DNA of 64,000 nt from Helicostylum pulchrum (Eukaryota > Mucoromycota > Mucoromycetes > Mucorales > Mucoraceae): positions 26,258 to 90,257 of the forward strand of contig JAIXMO010000080.1 in assembly GCA_025677825.1 (NCBI GenBank), in the 5' to 3' direction. The notes below the pieces were generated by a model. The model was not told the DNA's origin. It searched no databases and worked only from the letters and a program-made list of their open reading frames with translations. This document shows positions 37,606 to 47,769 of this stretch, one piece after another. The translations under genes were made by a program, and so were the position numbers. Within the stretch, counting starts at the first letter, position 1. The number at the start of each line of letters is the position of its first letter.

Positions 37606-38381
37606 ATGGGTGGTACTATTTCCAAGTCAAAGATATTTATTTATCCTAAACAGCATCAATCAAAGCGGTTTTCATGTTCAACCTCATCCTCTGAAAGAAC
37701 AATGGTTGAACCTGCAACGGAGTCAAATAATGCAGATTCTGTAAATAAAAAACCTTCTATTTTACCAAACAATAATTTTTTTGGGAATTTACGTGATTCA
37801 AAGAAAAAAAAGGTGCAGCAATACCATCGTACTGCAAATGTAAGTAGTATATCAAGAAGAAAACCAAAGCATCATAAGAAAAAGAAGGTGGTAACTAAAA
37901 GTATTATTGGAAGACCATCTAATTTCAAGGTTTGTACATACAAACACACAAATAAACTACAATTTAACTAATAATTATAATAATAGCATTTAAACAATTC
38001 TACACATATACATCACTTAAAAGACGGTGATGGTGACGACGACAACGACGAGGTATGCAATAATAAAAGGGAAAAAAACTAATAAAGCATTAATTATTAT
38101 ATTTGTTTTAGGCTGATAAAATTGCTGCACAGATGATCGTCCTTTCCGGTTTGATTAAACCGTTACCAAATAATGACAAGATGCCCATCATTCCACCAAG
38201 GTCTTCTTCATATGGTAATTCTATCTATGTCAAACAGTTCCCTATCCCTGCAACAACAACTATAGCCACCCCCTCAATAAAGAAAAACAAGAAGAAAGTT
38301 GTTGGAATGAAAACTAGCTCTCTATCTAAGTCCTCCATAGCTCGCAAACGTGCACACAGGGCCGCCAAGAAAATCTCATAA
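37606..38381 (+). CDS. CRIB-motif protein, putative Cdc42/Rac effector
   Basis: Three exons (37606-37929, 37987-38052 and 38112-38381) encode 219 residues. Across the first intron the sequence reads IIGRPSNFKHLNNSTHIHHL, at about residues 101-120, which fits the CRIB pattern IxxPxxFxHxxHxG that binds GTP-loaded Cdc42/Rac, with two or three extra residues between the conserved histidines and the final Gly lost. The N-terminus MGGTISKSK suits N-myristoylation at Gly2, and a nearby Cys could be palmitoylated; basic clusters would aid membrane binding. This layout recalls small CDC42SE/SPEC-type effectors. An acidic DGDGDDDNDE segment follows the CRIB, and the C-terminus is strongly basic. The CRIB call is mine from pattern only. 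Confidence 0.65.
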
Positions 38382-39423
38382 TATGTCAATCTTTTTTTGG
38401 AATTGCATTGTTTGAGTTTTGATATAATTGGGAAAAAAGAGGGGGGGAAAGAGGAGGAGATAGTCCTTTTTTTTTCAAAAAACTATCATACTGAACGATA
38501 CAAATACAAATGTAACATCCCTTTCCATTATACATTGTTCCGCATATCAAACCATCTTATTCTTTTAAAGCCGTTAAACATTTTTTATATGGATGGTGTT
38601 ATTGTTATTATGAATGATAAACCCCCTTCTTTTTTTTTATACATGTATTATTTCTCTCTCACTCTATCTGTACGCCTCCGTTCTATCTCTAACTTCTTCT
38701 TTTTTTTTATATACTATTATATCTATTTTACCGTATTATCATAATTTTTTTAAACTTTATATTTGTCAATAAATCCTTTACTCTATCTTACACGTGATAT
38801 TTTACGCAAAAAAAAAAAAAAAAAATACAGAAAAGAAAAAATAAAAATAAAGAGAGAATATGCTTAGTGATGTAACATGATAGATAAACAACAAAAATAT
38901 ATAATGTAATTCCCTTTTGGCGACACACACAAAAAAAGCAACTAGTCTGTATATTGTCACTAAATTGATTTCATTTGTATACCTGTAATTAAAAGCATAA
39001 TTCATTATAGTACCAGTTATATTTTTATTTTATTTTTTTAAAAAAAAAGGAAGGGATATAAAAAAAAAAAGACTATTATGCAACTTGAGTAAATTTTCAA
39101 GGATTGTTGAGGAGACACTCACAAAATCGGTTCCTCTACCCCCTTCCCCTTCTAAAAGAGAAAAATTAGACAAGAACATTTTCAGGGCCTCGTATCATTT
39201 AATAGTTAATGCATATATTACAAAAATTTATTATTTTTTTTTCATATATAAAGAGGTTGAATTAGATCTACTTCTGTCACTTCTTATTTGGTTTATATTA
39301 TCATTAACTTTCTTATATACTCTGTGAAACGATTTCTTATTCTTCTCTCTCTCCTTTCATTACAGTTCGATATAAAGAAATAAACAGACAAATAGATCAA
39401 TAAACGAAAATTAAAAATCAATC
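38382..39423. other. Spacer upstream of the secreted protein gene
   Basis: About 1 kb of AT-rich DNA with many T and A runs. One CACGTG box lies at 38791-38796 and a CT-rich stretch at about 39341-39360 before the next gene. No supported ORF or RNA gene. Confidence 0.55.
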
Positions 39424-40323
39424 ATGAAATTTATTACCATCACTATCTTCACTATTACAATGGCTGTTGCCGCTGTACACGCCGCTGCTACCGGAGCCGA
39501 ACTTCACCGGTAAATATATATATATATATATCAAATCTTTGTTTTTACATGTGTTCTTATTCTTTTTTTTTATTAAAAAATAATCAGTGAGCGACGTATT
39601 ATGATGAGAAAGCGTCAAGCAGCTAATATAAATAGTGCTACAGGAATGGTAAAAACTCAGGACCAAATAAACAGGGAGCAAATTGAGAATGTGATTACTG
39701 AATTTAACAAACTTATCATGTCTCAGGAGGCCGCTAAAACTCAACCTGTCGCTGCCGCAACTGTTCCCGTACCTGCTCCCGCACCAGCTCCCGTACCATC
39801 TTTTGCTCAACCTCAAGCAGCTCCTTATGTAGCCCCTGTTGCTACGGCTGATGCTGCACCACTTGTTATCCCTCCTGCTATTCAGGCCTTAATGGACAAT
39901 GGATGTGGATCTACACCTGGTAGTACTGCATGTAGTGGCGTAGCTACCCCTAGCAGTGGCGTTATCGATCCCGCTACTGGCGCACCTGTTATTAGTCCTG
40001 TTGCGCCTGTTGCACCTGTCGCCGCTGTTGCGCCTGTTGCTGCACCTGCTAAAGCACCTGCCAAGAAGGAAGAAGAAGAGAAGGAAGAAGAAAAAGAAGG
40101 CAACGAAGAAGAAAAAGAAGGTAATGAAGAAGAGAAAGAAGGAGGCGAAGAAGAAAAGGAAGGTAGTGAAGAAGAAAAGGAAGGTGAAGAAGAAAAGGAA
40201 AGCGAGGAAAAGGATGAGCCTGAAGATGAAGGTAATAAAAAAGTGGGTAAAAGAGCTGATATCCCAGAAACTAACCAGTCCGATGCTAAAACAGAAGAAG
40301 GTGGAGCTTCTGATGAAGCTTAA
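39424..40323 (+). CDS. Secreted Ala/Pro-rich protein with acidic repeat tail
   Basis: Exons 39424-39509 and 39588-40323 encode 273 residues. The first 20 or so residues form a clear signal peptide (MKFITITIFTITMAVAAVHA). A dibasic MRKR site at about residues 35-38 and a GKR site near residue 255 look like Kex2-type processing sites. The middle is a low-complexity Ala/Pro/Val region with two Cys in DNGCGSTPGSTACSG. Then comes a run of Glu/Lys repeats with unit EEEKEG x E. No enzyme fold is visible. A cell-wall or extracellular matrix protein is likely; it could also be a precursor of small peptides. The family is unknown to me. Confidence 0.75.
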
Positions 40324-41081
40324 TTTTTTTTATTTTTATCAAGATATCATACATTTCCAAAAATCCATTATTCATATCATTCAATATCCCACTTCACATA
40401 CAAAATCCCCAACCCCCCCTCCCCAAGAAAATACTTCAATAAACTCAATCAAAGCATATAACCAACTCCTATATATTTTTTATAAACCATCGTTTTAAAC
40501 AAAACAGATAAACCTAAAAATCTTGTATAGATCTTTTTTTTAAGGTGTTGTTTCTTAATGTTATTACTTTTCCCACGGAGTGGGAGAGGAAGGGGACTAC
40601 ATCGCCAATAAGAAAACATAGTTTATGCAACCATGTTTATACTAAGATAGTACTAGCTTTGATTATTTTATGCAAAATGGCCGATGATGATACCGTTAAT
40701 ATATACTTAATTTTTTTTGTTTTCCTCGGATTGCGATGATGTCTATGTCCTGGCATGACGAATTTTATTATTAACCAATGATTTATCCTTTTATTTCTCT
40801 TTTCCCTCTCTCTCTCTCTGCCTCTCTCTTGTGTACCCCTCCCCCCTTTTTTTTATTTTGTATCTATTGTTTGCTATCTGGATAGTTTATGTATTAGCAA
40901 TATTTATTTAATAGTTGTTGTACCAGTATAATATTTTACAACGACTTAAAGGGTTTTATTTTTTATTTATTCAATTGACAGGATATGTAATCGAAATTAA
41001 TTTGCACATGCAACCTTTTTTTTTTTAATTTTACATACATATAACAAGAACTCCAACTAATTAAGGAGGGTCGTCTTTTAC

Positions 41082-41117
<36 letters not shown>

Positions 41118-41437
41118 ATTTGGTGGGTTGCAAGTTATTGGTACCATTACCAATTGATCTATTTAAATCCAATTGAAGAAATAATATATCTAAAGTTTCG
41201 TTATATGTGGATTAAGAAAGATTTACTACCCGGTTCCATACGGAATCATCTTTTAACTGTGGCTCATAGCACTCGAAATTACTGGGTAATGGCGTTTGAA
41301 CAAGTCTGTATTGATATGGAAAAAAACGTTATAAAGACGGTTTTTTTTTATAATTTTAAAAAACGAGAAAAATCTTGTTCTTTTTTGTTCTACTTTTCTA
41401 CTTTTTATTTTATCCAAAAAAAAAAAACAAAAAAAAA
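40324..41437. other. Spacer upstream of the bZIP gene
   Basis: About 1.1 kb with no supported gene. It has CT-rich stretches near 40806-40830, a poly-A run of about 30 at 41085-41114, and T-rich DNA. A short plus-strand ORF (41154-41459) overlaps the bZIP start in another frame and lacks coding character. Confidence 0.55.
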
Positions 41438-42163
41438 ATGTCCTTATTTTTACCGCTGACAACAGATCAATATCATGCAAAACCTATGGCTATATCATCT
41501 ATTACATCGCCTGTTGGTGTACTTCGACCAGGAACGGCTTATACTACCAATTCACCTGTAGCGGGGAGTCCGTCACCTTCGGCATCTAACCAGTCGAATA
41601 CTCCTCCTCCTCCAACCAGCAGTAAATCAGGGTCTTCTTCTCCTCCGTCTCGCACGTTTTCTAACTACTCGAGATCTTCTACTTCTTCCTTCTCTAGTTC
41701 ACCAAACGTACTTAAACACAAGCTAATCAAACAGGCGCAAACACCTACTTACTACCATCCTTACTGTAACACTGCAGGTACAGAATCCGAAACAGAAAAT
41801 GCACCAGGTTCATTATCACTTTATGAAAGAAGACTCCGAAATAAGACAGCTTCTGCTAAATATCGAGCCAAGAAGAACCAACAGTATGGGGAAATGAGGT
41901 CCATGATTTCAAGTTTAACCAAGGAAAATGAATTGCTGTTACGCCAGTTGGATCACGTTCAGCATGAAAACGGGCACTTGAAGGCTACCTGTGATAGGTT
42001 ACGCGGTAAAATCATGGCCCAAAAGATGTTGAAGCAGTATTTGGATACGGAACAGCCAGTAACCAATTCTACAAGTATTGATAATAATTGTTTTTTGCAT
42101 TATCACACTGTTTCAAGCATCAACCATAGAAAATATCCCGAAATCAATGATAAAAGAGATTAG
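41438..42163 (+). CDS. bZIP transcription factor
   Basis: Single-exon gene of 241 residues. The first 120 residues are Ser/Thr/Pro-rich and disordered. The basic region reads ERRLRNKTASAKYRAKKN at about residues 128-145, with the invariant Asn and Arg spaced as in all bZIPs (N-x7-R). A leucine zipper with regular heptad Leu/Met follows (ISSLTKENELLLRQL onwards to about residue 205). The NKTASAKYR form is typical of the fungal Cys3/Met4/Gcn4-like bZIPs that control sulfur or amino-acid metabolism, but the target genes cannot be told. I took the ATG at 41438, just after an A-rich leader; an in-frame codon upstream at 41375 gives only low-complexity sequence. The stop lies 338 bp from the stop of the convergent Nop15 gene. 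Confidence 0.88.
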   Translation: MSLFLPLTTDQYHAKPMAISSITSPVGVLRPGTAYTTNSPVAGSPSPSASNQSNTPPPPTSSKSGSSSPPSRTFSNYSRSSTSSFSSSPNVLKHKLIKQAQTPTYYHPYCNTAGTESETENAPGSLSLYERRLRNKTASAKYRAKKNQQYGEMRSMISSLTKENELLLRQLDHVQHENGHLKATCDRLRGKIMAQKMLKQYLDTEQPVTNSTSIDNNCFLHYHTVSSINHRKYPEINDKRD

Positions 42164-42501
42164 TTTCTTTTTTAGTAGTAGTAGTAGTAGTAGTAGTAGC
42201 AGTAACAGTTTTTTTTCTTTTATATACACACACACACACACACATGTACTATTAAACTTTTTTTTTTTTCAGTAATTGAAATCCTTTTACACGCTAAAAA
42301 AAAAATCCGACAATAAGGAATGCGTTATATTTAAACAAGTTTTTTTATTTTTTATTTTTTTTGTTTTTGTTAATGTGATCTAAAATAATAAAAATGTAAT
42401 GGTGATAGAAATAGAAAAAAAAACCCTTTTTTTTAAAAACAAAAAAAAATAAAAATTACAAAGTGGAATGGCATGAACAAAAAATATTAAACAAAAGAAA
42501 C
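42164..42501. other. Convergent spacer with AGT and CA microsatellites
   Basis: 338 bp between the bZIP and Nop15 stop codons. It contains an (AGT)n tract at about 42175-42199 and a CA-repeat at about 42226-42244, then T-rich sequence. Nothing else was seen. Confidence 0.7.
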
Positions 42502-43589
42502 TTAAGCCTACAAAAAAGAGAAAATGTTAGACACTATTATAATAATTACAGGTAAAAAAAAAACTTACATAGCTGGGGAAGTCATAGTCAATACCAGCGT
42601 CCTTTAACTTTTGACGCTTGTTTTGCTCATCCTTGAGAATCTTGGCATGCTTTGCAGCTAATTTGGATTGATCCATAGGCTTGTTGTGTTGTTGACGGTT
42701 ACGGAGGACATAGTTGAAAGGCTTATAGGTCTTGTTGGCACCAATGAATAACTTTTCATGAACCTTTTCGGTAGGAATCATTTTACATTTAAGGAGATTG
42801 TTGAATAAAAGATAGTTATCCATAGTTTCAGTTACAATTTGAGCAACATCGGCTGACTCAAATTCAATAAAGGCGTAATGCTTAGAAGATCCGGTCTTCT
42901 TATTACGAGAAAGACGGAGTCTAGAAATATCTCCAAATTGACTGAAATATCCCTTCATTTCCTTTTCGTAGAAACCGTGAGGAATACGACCAACATAGAT
43001 AACACCCTTCTCCTCAACCTTAGCAGCCTATGTATGTATTTATATTTGTTTAACTTTCCCTTTTATATATATATCTCTCTTCTCTCTTCTCTCTTACCTT
43101 GGTGGCCTTGGCCTTCTTATCGAATACCTTCTTGGTCTCAGCCATACTTTCTTTTAACTTTTCAGTGTCCAAGGCAACAACATTTTCGTTGGCATCAATA
43201 CCATCAGCTTCTTCGTCAGAAGAATCTTCACCTTCACTACTAGCAATGTCACCCAAGATCTCCTTTCTTAATGCCTCTTCTTGTTCCTCGGTAAGTTCCT
43301 CCTCTTCTTCTTCTTCGACAGCAGCGGCAACAGGTACAACTTCATCCTCGCTCTCTTCTTCTTCAACAACAGGTGCGGCAACAGGTGCAGCAGCCTTCTT
43401 CTTGTTGGTAGCAGCCTTCTTGGTCTTGGGCTCTTCTTCAGTTAATTTCTTGGAGAATGTAACACGCTTTCTCTTGGATCCAGCTTCGGTATCTTCGGCA
43501 GGTGCAGCGGTCTTCTTGATAGGTGCAGCGGCCTTCTTAACAGGTGTCTTCTTGACAGGTGCTTTGGTGTTCTTCTTGACAGCAGCCAT
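42502..43589 (-). CDS. NOP15: Nop15/NIFK-type nucleolar RRM protein
   Basis: A ribosome-biogenesis factor for the 60S subunit; Nop15 in yeast and NIFK in humans belong to this group. Exons: 43589-43098, 43027-42569 and a 6-nt last coding piece (42507-42502) that adds Ala and the stop, 318 residues in all. The N-terminal 164 residues are Lys/Ala-rich then acidic, as in nucleolar proteins. The RRM spans about residues 173-250 with RNP2 VIYVGRI and RNP1 KHYAFIEF. After it come the family-typical C-terminal blocks NKPMDQSKLAAKHAKIL and GIDYDFPSY. All features are normal for the family. Confidence 0.93.
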
Positions 43590-43750
43590 TTTGATCTATT
43601 ATTTTTTTAAATGGTTTTAAATAAAAAAAAAAATATCTCACAGAAAAAAAAATTCTTAAAGTGAGAAAAAAAAAAAGGTAAAGACAGTCCTTTAAAATCG
43701 TCACATATTGACTAGATACACCAATAATATAACAATCAAATAAAAAAATC

Positions 43751-43832
43751 GACGGCTGCAGGATTTGAACCTGCGCGTACAAAGTACATTGGCTTTCGAG
43801 ACCAACTCCATAGACCACTCGGACAAGCCGTC
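43751..43832 (-). tRNA. tRNA-Ser: tRNA-Ser (anticodon CGA)
   Basis: An 82-nt class II tRNA on the minus strand. The 7-bp acceptor stem GACGGCT pairs with AGCCGTC at the other end. The anticodon loop CTCGAAA gives CGA, reading UCG serine. A long variable arm (GTAC-TTT-GTAC) and the B-box GGTTCAAATCC are present. No intron. The 3' end is followed at once by a run of seven T residues, a good pol III terminator. CCA is not encoded, as expected in a eukaryote. Confidence 0.95.
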
Positions 43833-43885
43833 AAATGTCGAAAAAAAAATTTACAACTGGTAATAGGTATAATATTAAAAGTAAT

Positions 43886-43902
43886 CACGTGATATACACG
43901 TG
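43886..43902. promoter_or_regulatory. Paired CACGTG boxes, 5-bp spacer
   Basis: CACGTG-ATATA-CACGTG. The two boxes lie 11 bp apart centre to centre, one helical turn. bHLH factors such as Cbf1 bind CACGTG. It lies between the tRNA/Nop15 side and the Lon gene. The same arrangement recurs at 63962-63978. Confidence 0.55.
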
Positions 43903-44358
43903 TACTGTTTTTGATTGGTTTAAAAAAGATTAAAAGTTTAATTTTATACGGCTTCAAAAAAAGAAAAAGCACTTTTCGATCATGAATATGAACTCTTTTT
44001 TTCTTTTATAAGTGGATGTCAAGTTTTGTAAAAGTAATAATTGGAAACTGAACAAAGATAATAAACTCGGTAGTCATAATAATGGTCTTAAAGAATAAAG
44101 AAAGATGCGGTTGTAAAGAAAGATGTTAGTTCGTAACAACTTCAGTTAGATAAAACCGAGTTTCTTTTAAAAGATATCACGGTTTATTCGAAAATGAGAT
44201 TTATGCAAAAAAGTTTAAACCAAAAAAAAAGAGTAATGATTAGTAAGAATTGACTTGGAACCAGGGTGAGAAAATTAAAATTCATTTTAAAACGCAGTAC
44301 AACTACGCAGTTCATCTCTCTTTTTCTTTTTTTCTTTCACCTTCTTTTACTTTAAAAA

Positions 44359-47300
44359 ATGAGTCATTCCTTTTTGATTCATGTATCAAAAACTATTCCT
44401 CGTTCCAAAGTGAATCAGGCAATATGGTCTCAATTACAAACAGCAAATACAAAACCTTTAAGTTTACGTTCGTTTTCTACCAGTCGTAGTAAATCCAACG
44501 TTTCCATTTGGGGTGCAGAAGGCATCGTAAAAAACAAGTCATGTTATATCGGATTACAACCTATTCGCAGTCCAGCAGCTTTACGTCGTGCTGCTTCTTC
44601 TTACAGTCAAGTAGAAATGAAGGATCGTGATCCCAAAGATAATGCTGATCAACCACCTGCTCCACCTAACAGTGGAAGTTCAATAGCTGGTGGTGGTAGT
44701 GGAGAAAATGGAAGTAACGGTAATAAAGGCGATGACGGTTCCAACAAGAATCATTCTTGGGATGTTACTGATAACCAACTTCAAAAACCTATTGTACCTG
44801 AAGTATATCCTCAAGTGTTGGCTCTTCCCATTGCTGGTAGACCTTTATTTCCTGGATTTTATAAGGCCGTCGTGATTAAAGAACCAACAGTAACTGCTGC
44901 CATTAAAGAGTTAATGAAACGTGGCCAACCTTATGTAGGTGCATTTTTATTAAAGGATGAAAATTTAGATGTCGATACTATCACCAATATTGATCAAGTA
45001 CATCAAGTTGGTGTGTTTGCACAAATCACAAGTGTGTTTCCAGCTACCTCTGGAAAAGAAGAAACCGGATTGACCGCTGTGTTGTATCCTCATAGACGTA
45101 TCAAGATTAATGAATTGTTACCTATTAAAGATAAACATAATATGGCTGCTGTGGAAGAAGTGGCAAATAAAGAAGTTGCTGCAGAACAAAAAACAGAAAA
45201 GGTTGCTGAGAATGTTAAAAAGGCTTTTGAATCTGAATTTCAGCCTGAAAAGGCTATTGTTCAAAAGACTGGTATGTAAATATTTAATATATGAAAAAAA
45301 AAAACTAAAATTATCATTATTTTCGTTATCAGATGAACTCTTATCAGATGAAGCAGCCGAAGCCATTAAATCAGATTCTCATTATGCAACCTCATTTTTA
45401 GCAGATGATTACGCTGTTTCACTCGTTAATGTGGACAACTTTGTAGAACCCGAGTTTTCTAAAAAGAGTCCTTATATTAGAGCAGTAACTTCTGAAATCG
45501 TTTCTGTATTTAAAGAGATTGCTTCATTAAACCCTCTTTTTAGAGATCAAATTGCTAGTTTCAGTATGTCACAATCAGCTGGTAACGTATTTGACGAACC
45601 ATCCAAACTTGCTGATTTTGCTGCTGCCGTCTCCGCAGGTGAAGCCTCTGAACTTCAAGACGTCTTGGAAACCTTACCTGTAGAAGAAAGACTTCAAAAA
45701 TCACTTGTCGTACTTAAAAAAGAATTAATGAACGCTCAGTTACAAAACAAGATCTCAAAGGATGTTGAAAGCAAAATTGCCAAGAGACAACGCGAGTATT
45801 ATTTAATGGAACAATTAAAGGGAATTAAAAAAGAACTTGGATTGGAAAGTGACGGTAAAGATAAATTGGTAGAAGGGTTTAAAGAGAAGGCTGCAAAACT
45901 TGCTATGCCTGTTGCAGTAAAAAAAGTATTTGATGAGGAAATTACTAAACTTGCTCATCTTGAACCTGCTGCTTCTGAATTCAATGTCACACGTAACTAT
46001 CTGGATTGGATCACTCAGATCCCTTGGGGAAGACGTTCTCGTGAAAACTATAATATACCTCATGCTACCACCGTATTGGATGAAGATCATTATGGTCTCA
46101 AGGACGTAAAGGATCGTATCTTGGAATTTGTTGCAGTTGGAAAATTGAGAGGTACTGTAGAAGGTAAAATCCTTTGTCTTTCTGGTCCTCCGGGTGTTGG
46201 TAAAACTTCTATTGGTAAAAGTATTGCCCGTGCATTAGATCGCGAATTCTTCCGATTCTCTGTTGGCGGTTTAACTGATGTAGCAGAGATCAAGGGTCAT
46301 CGCCGTACTTATGTTGGCGCTATGCCCGGTAAAGTCATTCAAGCCTTGAAAAAAGTTCAAACTGAAAATCCTTTAATCTTAATCGATGAAATTGATAAAC
46401 TTGGTAGAGGTCATCAAGGTGATCCATCTTCTGCTCTTTTGGAATTATTAGATCCTGAACAAAATAGTAGTTTCTTGGACCATTATATGGATGTACCTGT
46501 TGATTTATCAAAGGTTTTGTTTGTATGTACTGCTAACGTACTCGATACTATCCCAGGCCCTCTTTTGGATCGTATGGAAGTCATTCAGTTATCTGGTTAT
46601 ATTGCTGAAGAAAAGGCTGCTATTGCTGAAAAGTATTTGGCTCCTACTGCAAAGAAGGCTGCTGGTCTCGAAAACGTTAATATTAATTTGACTCCCGAAG
46701 CTATTGATTCGTTAATCAAAAGTTATTGCCGTGAAAGTGGTGTACGTAATTTAAAGAAGCATATTGATAAGGTATTTAGAAAGGCTGCACTCAAGGTCGT
46801 ACAAGAAGTCAATCAAGATGAAAAGTCAGAGGATCCTGCTAACAAGACAGAAGAAATTCAATCTGAAACAGAAGTTGCTAAGCCTATGAGTATCTCCAGT
46901 GACATTTCTATTAATATTGATGGTAGTAACTTGAAGGATTATGTTGGTCCTCAAGTATATCAAACTGAAAGACTTTATGAGCAAACACCTCCTGGTGTTG
47001 TTATGGGTTTAGCTTGGACTAGCATGGGTAAAGTTATTATATAATATATATATGCTGCGAGAAGAGAGAAAGAAAGAAAAAAAAAGCTCATTATTTTTTT
47101 AAAAAAAAAATGTAGGTGGTACTTCTCTTTATATCGAATCTGTTCTTGAATCCTCTCTTGGACCTAAATCTACTCCTCACCTTTCAAAGACTGGTCAACT
47201 TGGTGACGTTATGAAAGAATCCACTAGTATCGCATATACTTTTGCAAAGTCTTTAATGGCTACCCATTTCCCTAAAAATAAGTTCTTTGATAAGGCAAAG

Positions 47301-47769
47301 GTTCACTTGCATTGTCCTGCCGGTGCTGTTCCTAAAGATGGTATTATTTTTATTTTCTATCGTTTTTGTGTGATAAGCTAACGTTTTATTTAATTTTTTA
47401 GGACCTTCCGCTGGTGTTACTATGACAACTGCATTAGTTTCATTAGCTCTTAATAGACCAGTCGGCTCTAATATTGCCATGACAGGTGAATTAACTGTTA
47501 CGGGTAAGGTTTTAAAGATTGGTGGATTAAAGGAAAAGACAATTGCTGCTAAACGTTCCAAGGTTGATACCATCTTGTTCCCTAAGGATAACCAAGCTGA
47601 TTGGGATGAATTACCCGATTATATCAAGGAAGGATTAACTGGTGTTCCTTGCGATACTTATAAAGACGTTTATGATGTTGTTTTTGGTGATGTAAAGAAG
47701 GAGGAGGCAGAAAATGTTTGGGGAACTTTATTGAATGAAGAAGAAGAGACTGCCAAGGTCGCCAAGTAA
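44359..47769 (+). CDS. PIM1: Mitochondrial Lon protease
   Basis: ATP-dependent serine protease of the mitochondrial matrix. Exons: 44359-45271, 45333-47027, 47116-47340 and 47402-47769, 1066 residues. The first 50 or so residues are rich in Ser, Arg and Lys with few acidic residues, as in a mitochondrial targeting sequence. The Lon N-domain follows, with [14 protein letters not shown]. The AAA+ part shows Walker A GPPGVGKT near residue 589 and Walker [11 protein letters not shown]. The protease part has the catalytic Ser in [11 protein letters not shown] (about residue 947) and the catalytic Lys in GGLKEK (about residue 990). Gly/Asn-rich and Asp/Ser-rich inserts near residues 90-130 are usual for fungal Lon. 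Confidence 0.95.

Noticed and set aside
39956..40498. Plus-strand ORF rich in Lys/Arg overlapping the secreted protein gene
   Set aside because: Shifted frame of the Glu/Lys repeat. The other frame has a signal peptide and a spliced first exon.
43099..43620. Plus-strand ORF of 173 codons opposite Nop15
   Set aside because: A shadow of the Lys/Ala/Glu-rich Nop15 N-terminus; Ser/Leu-rich with no domain, and Nop15 is clearly the gene.
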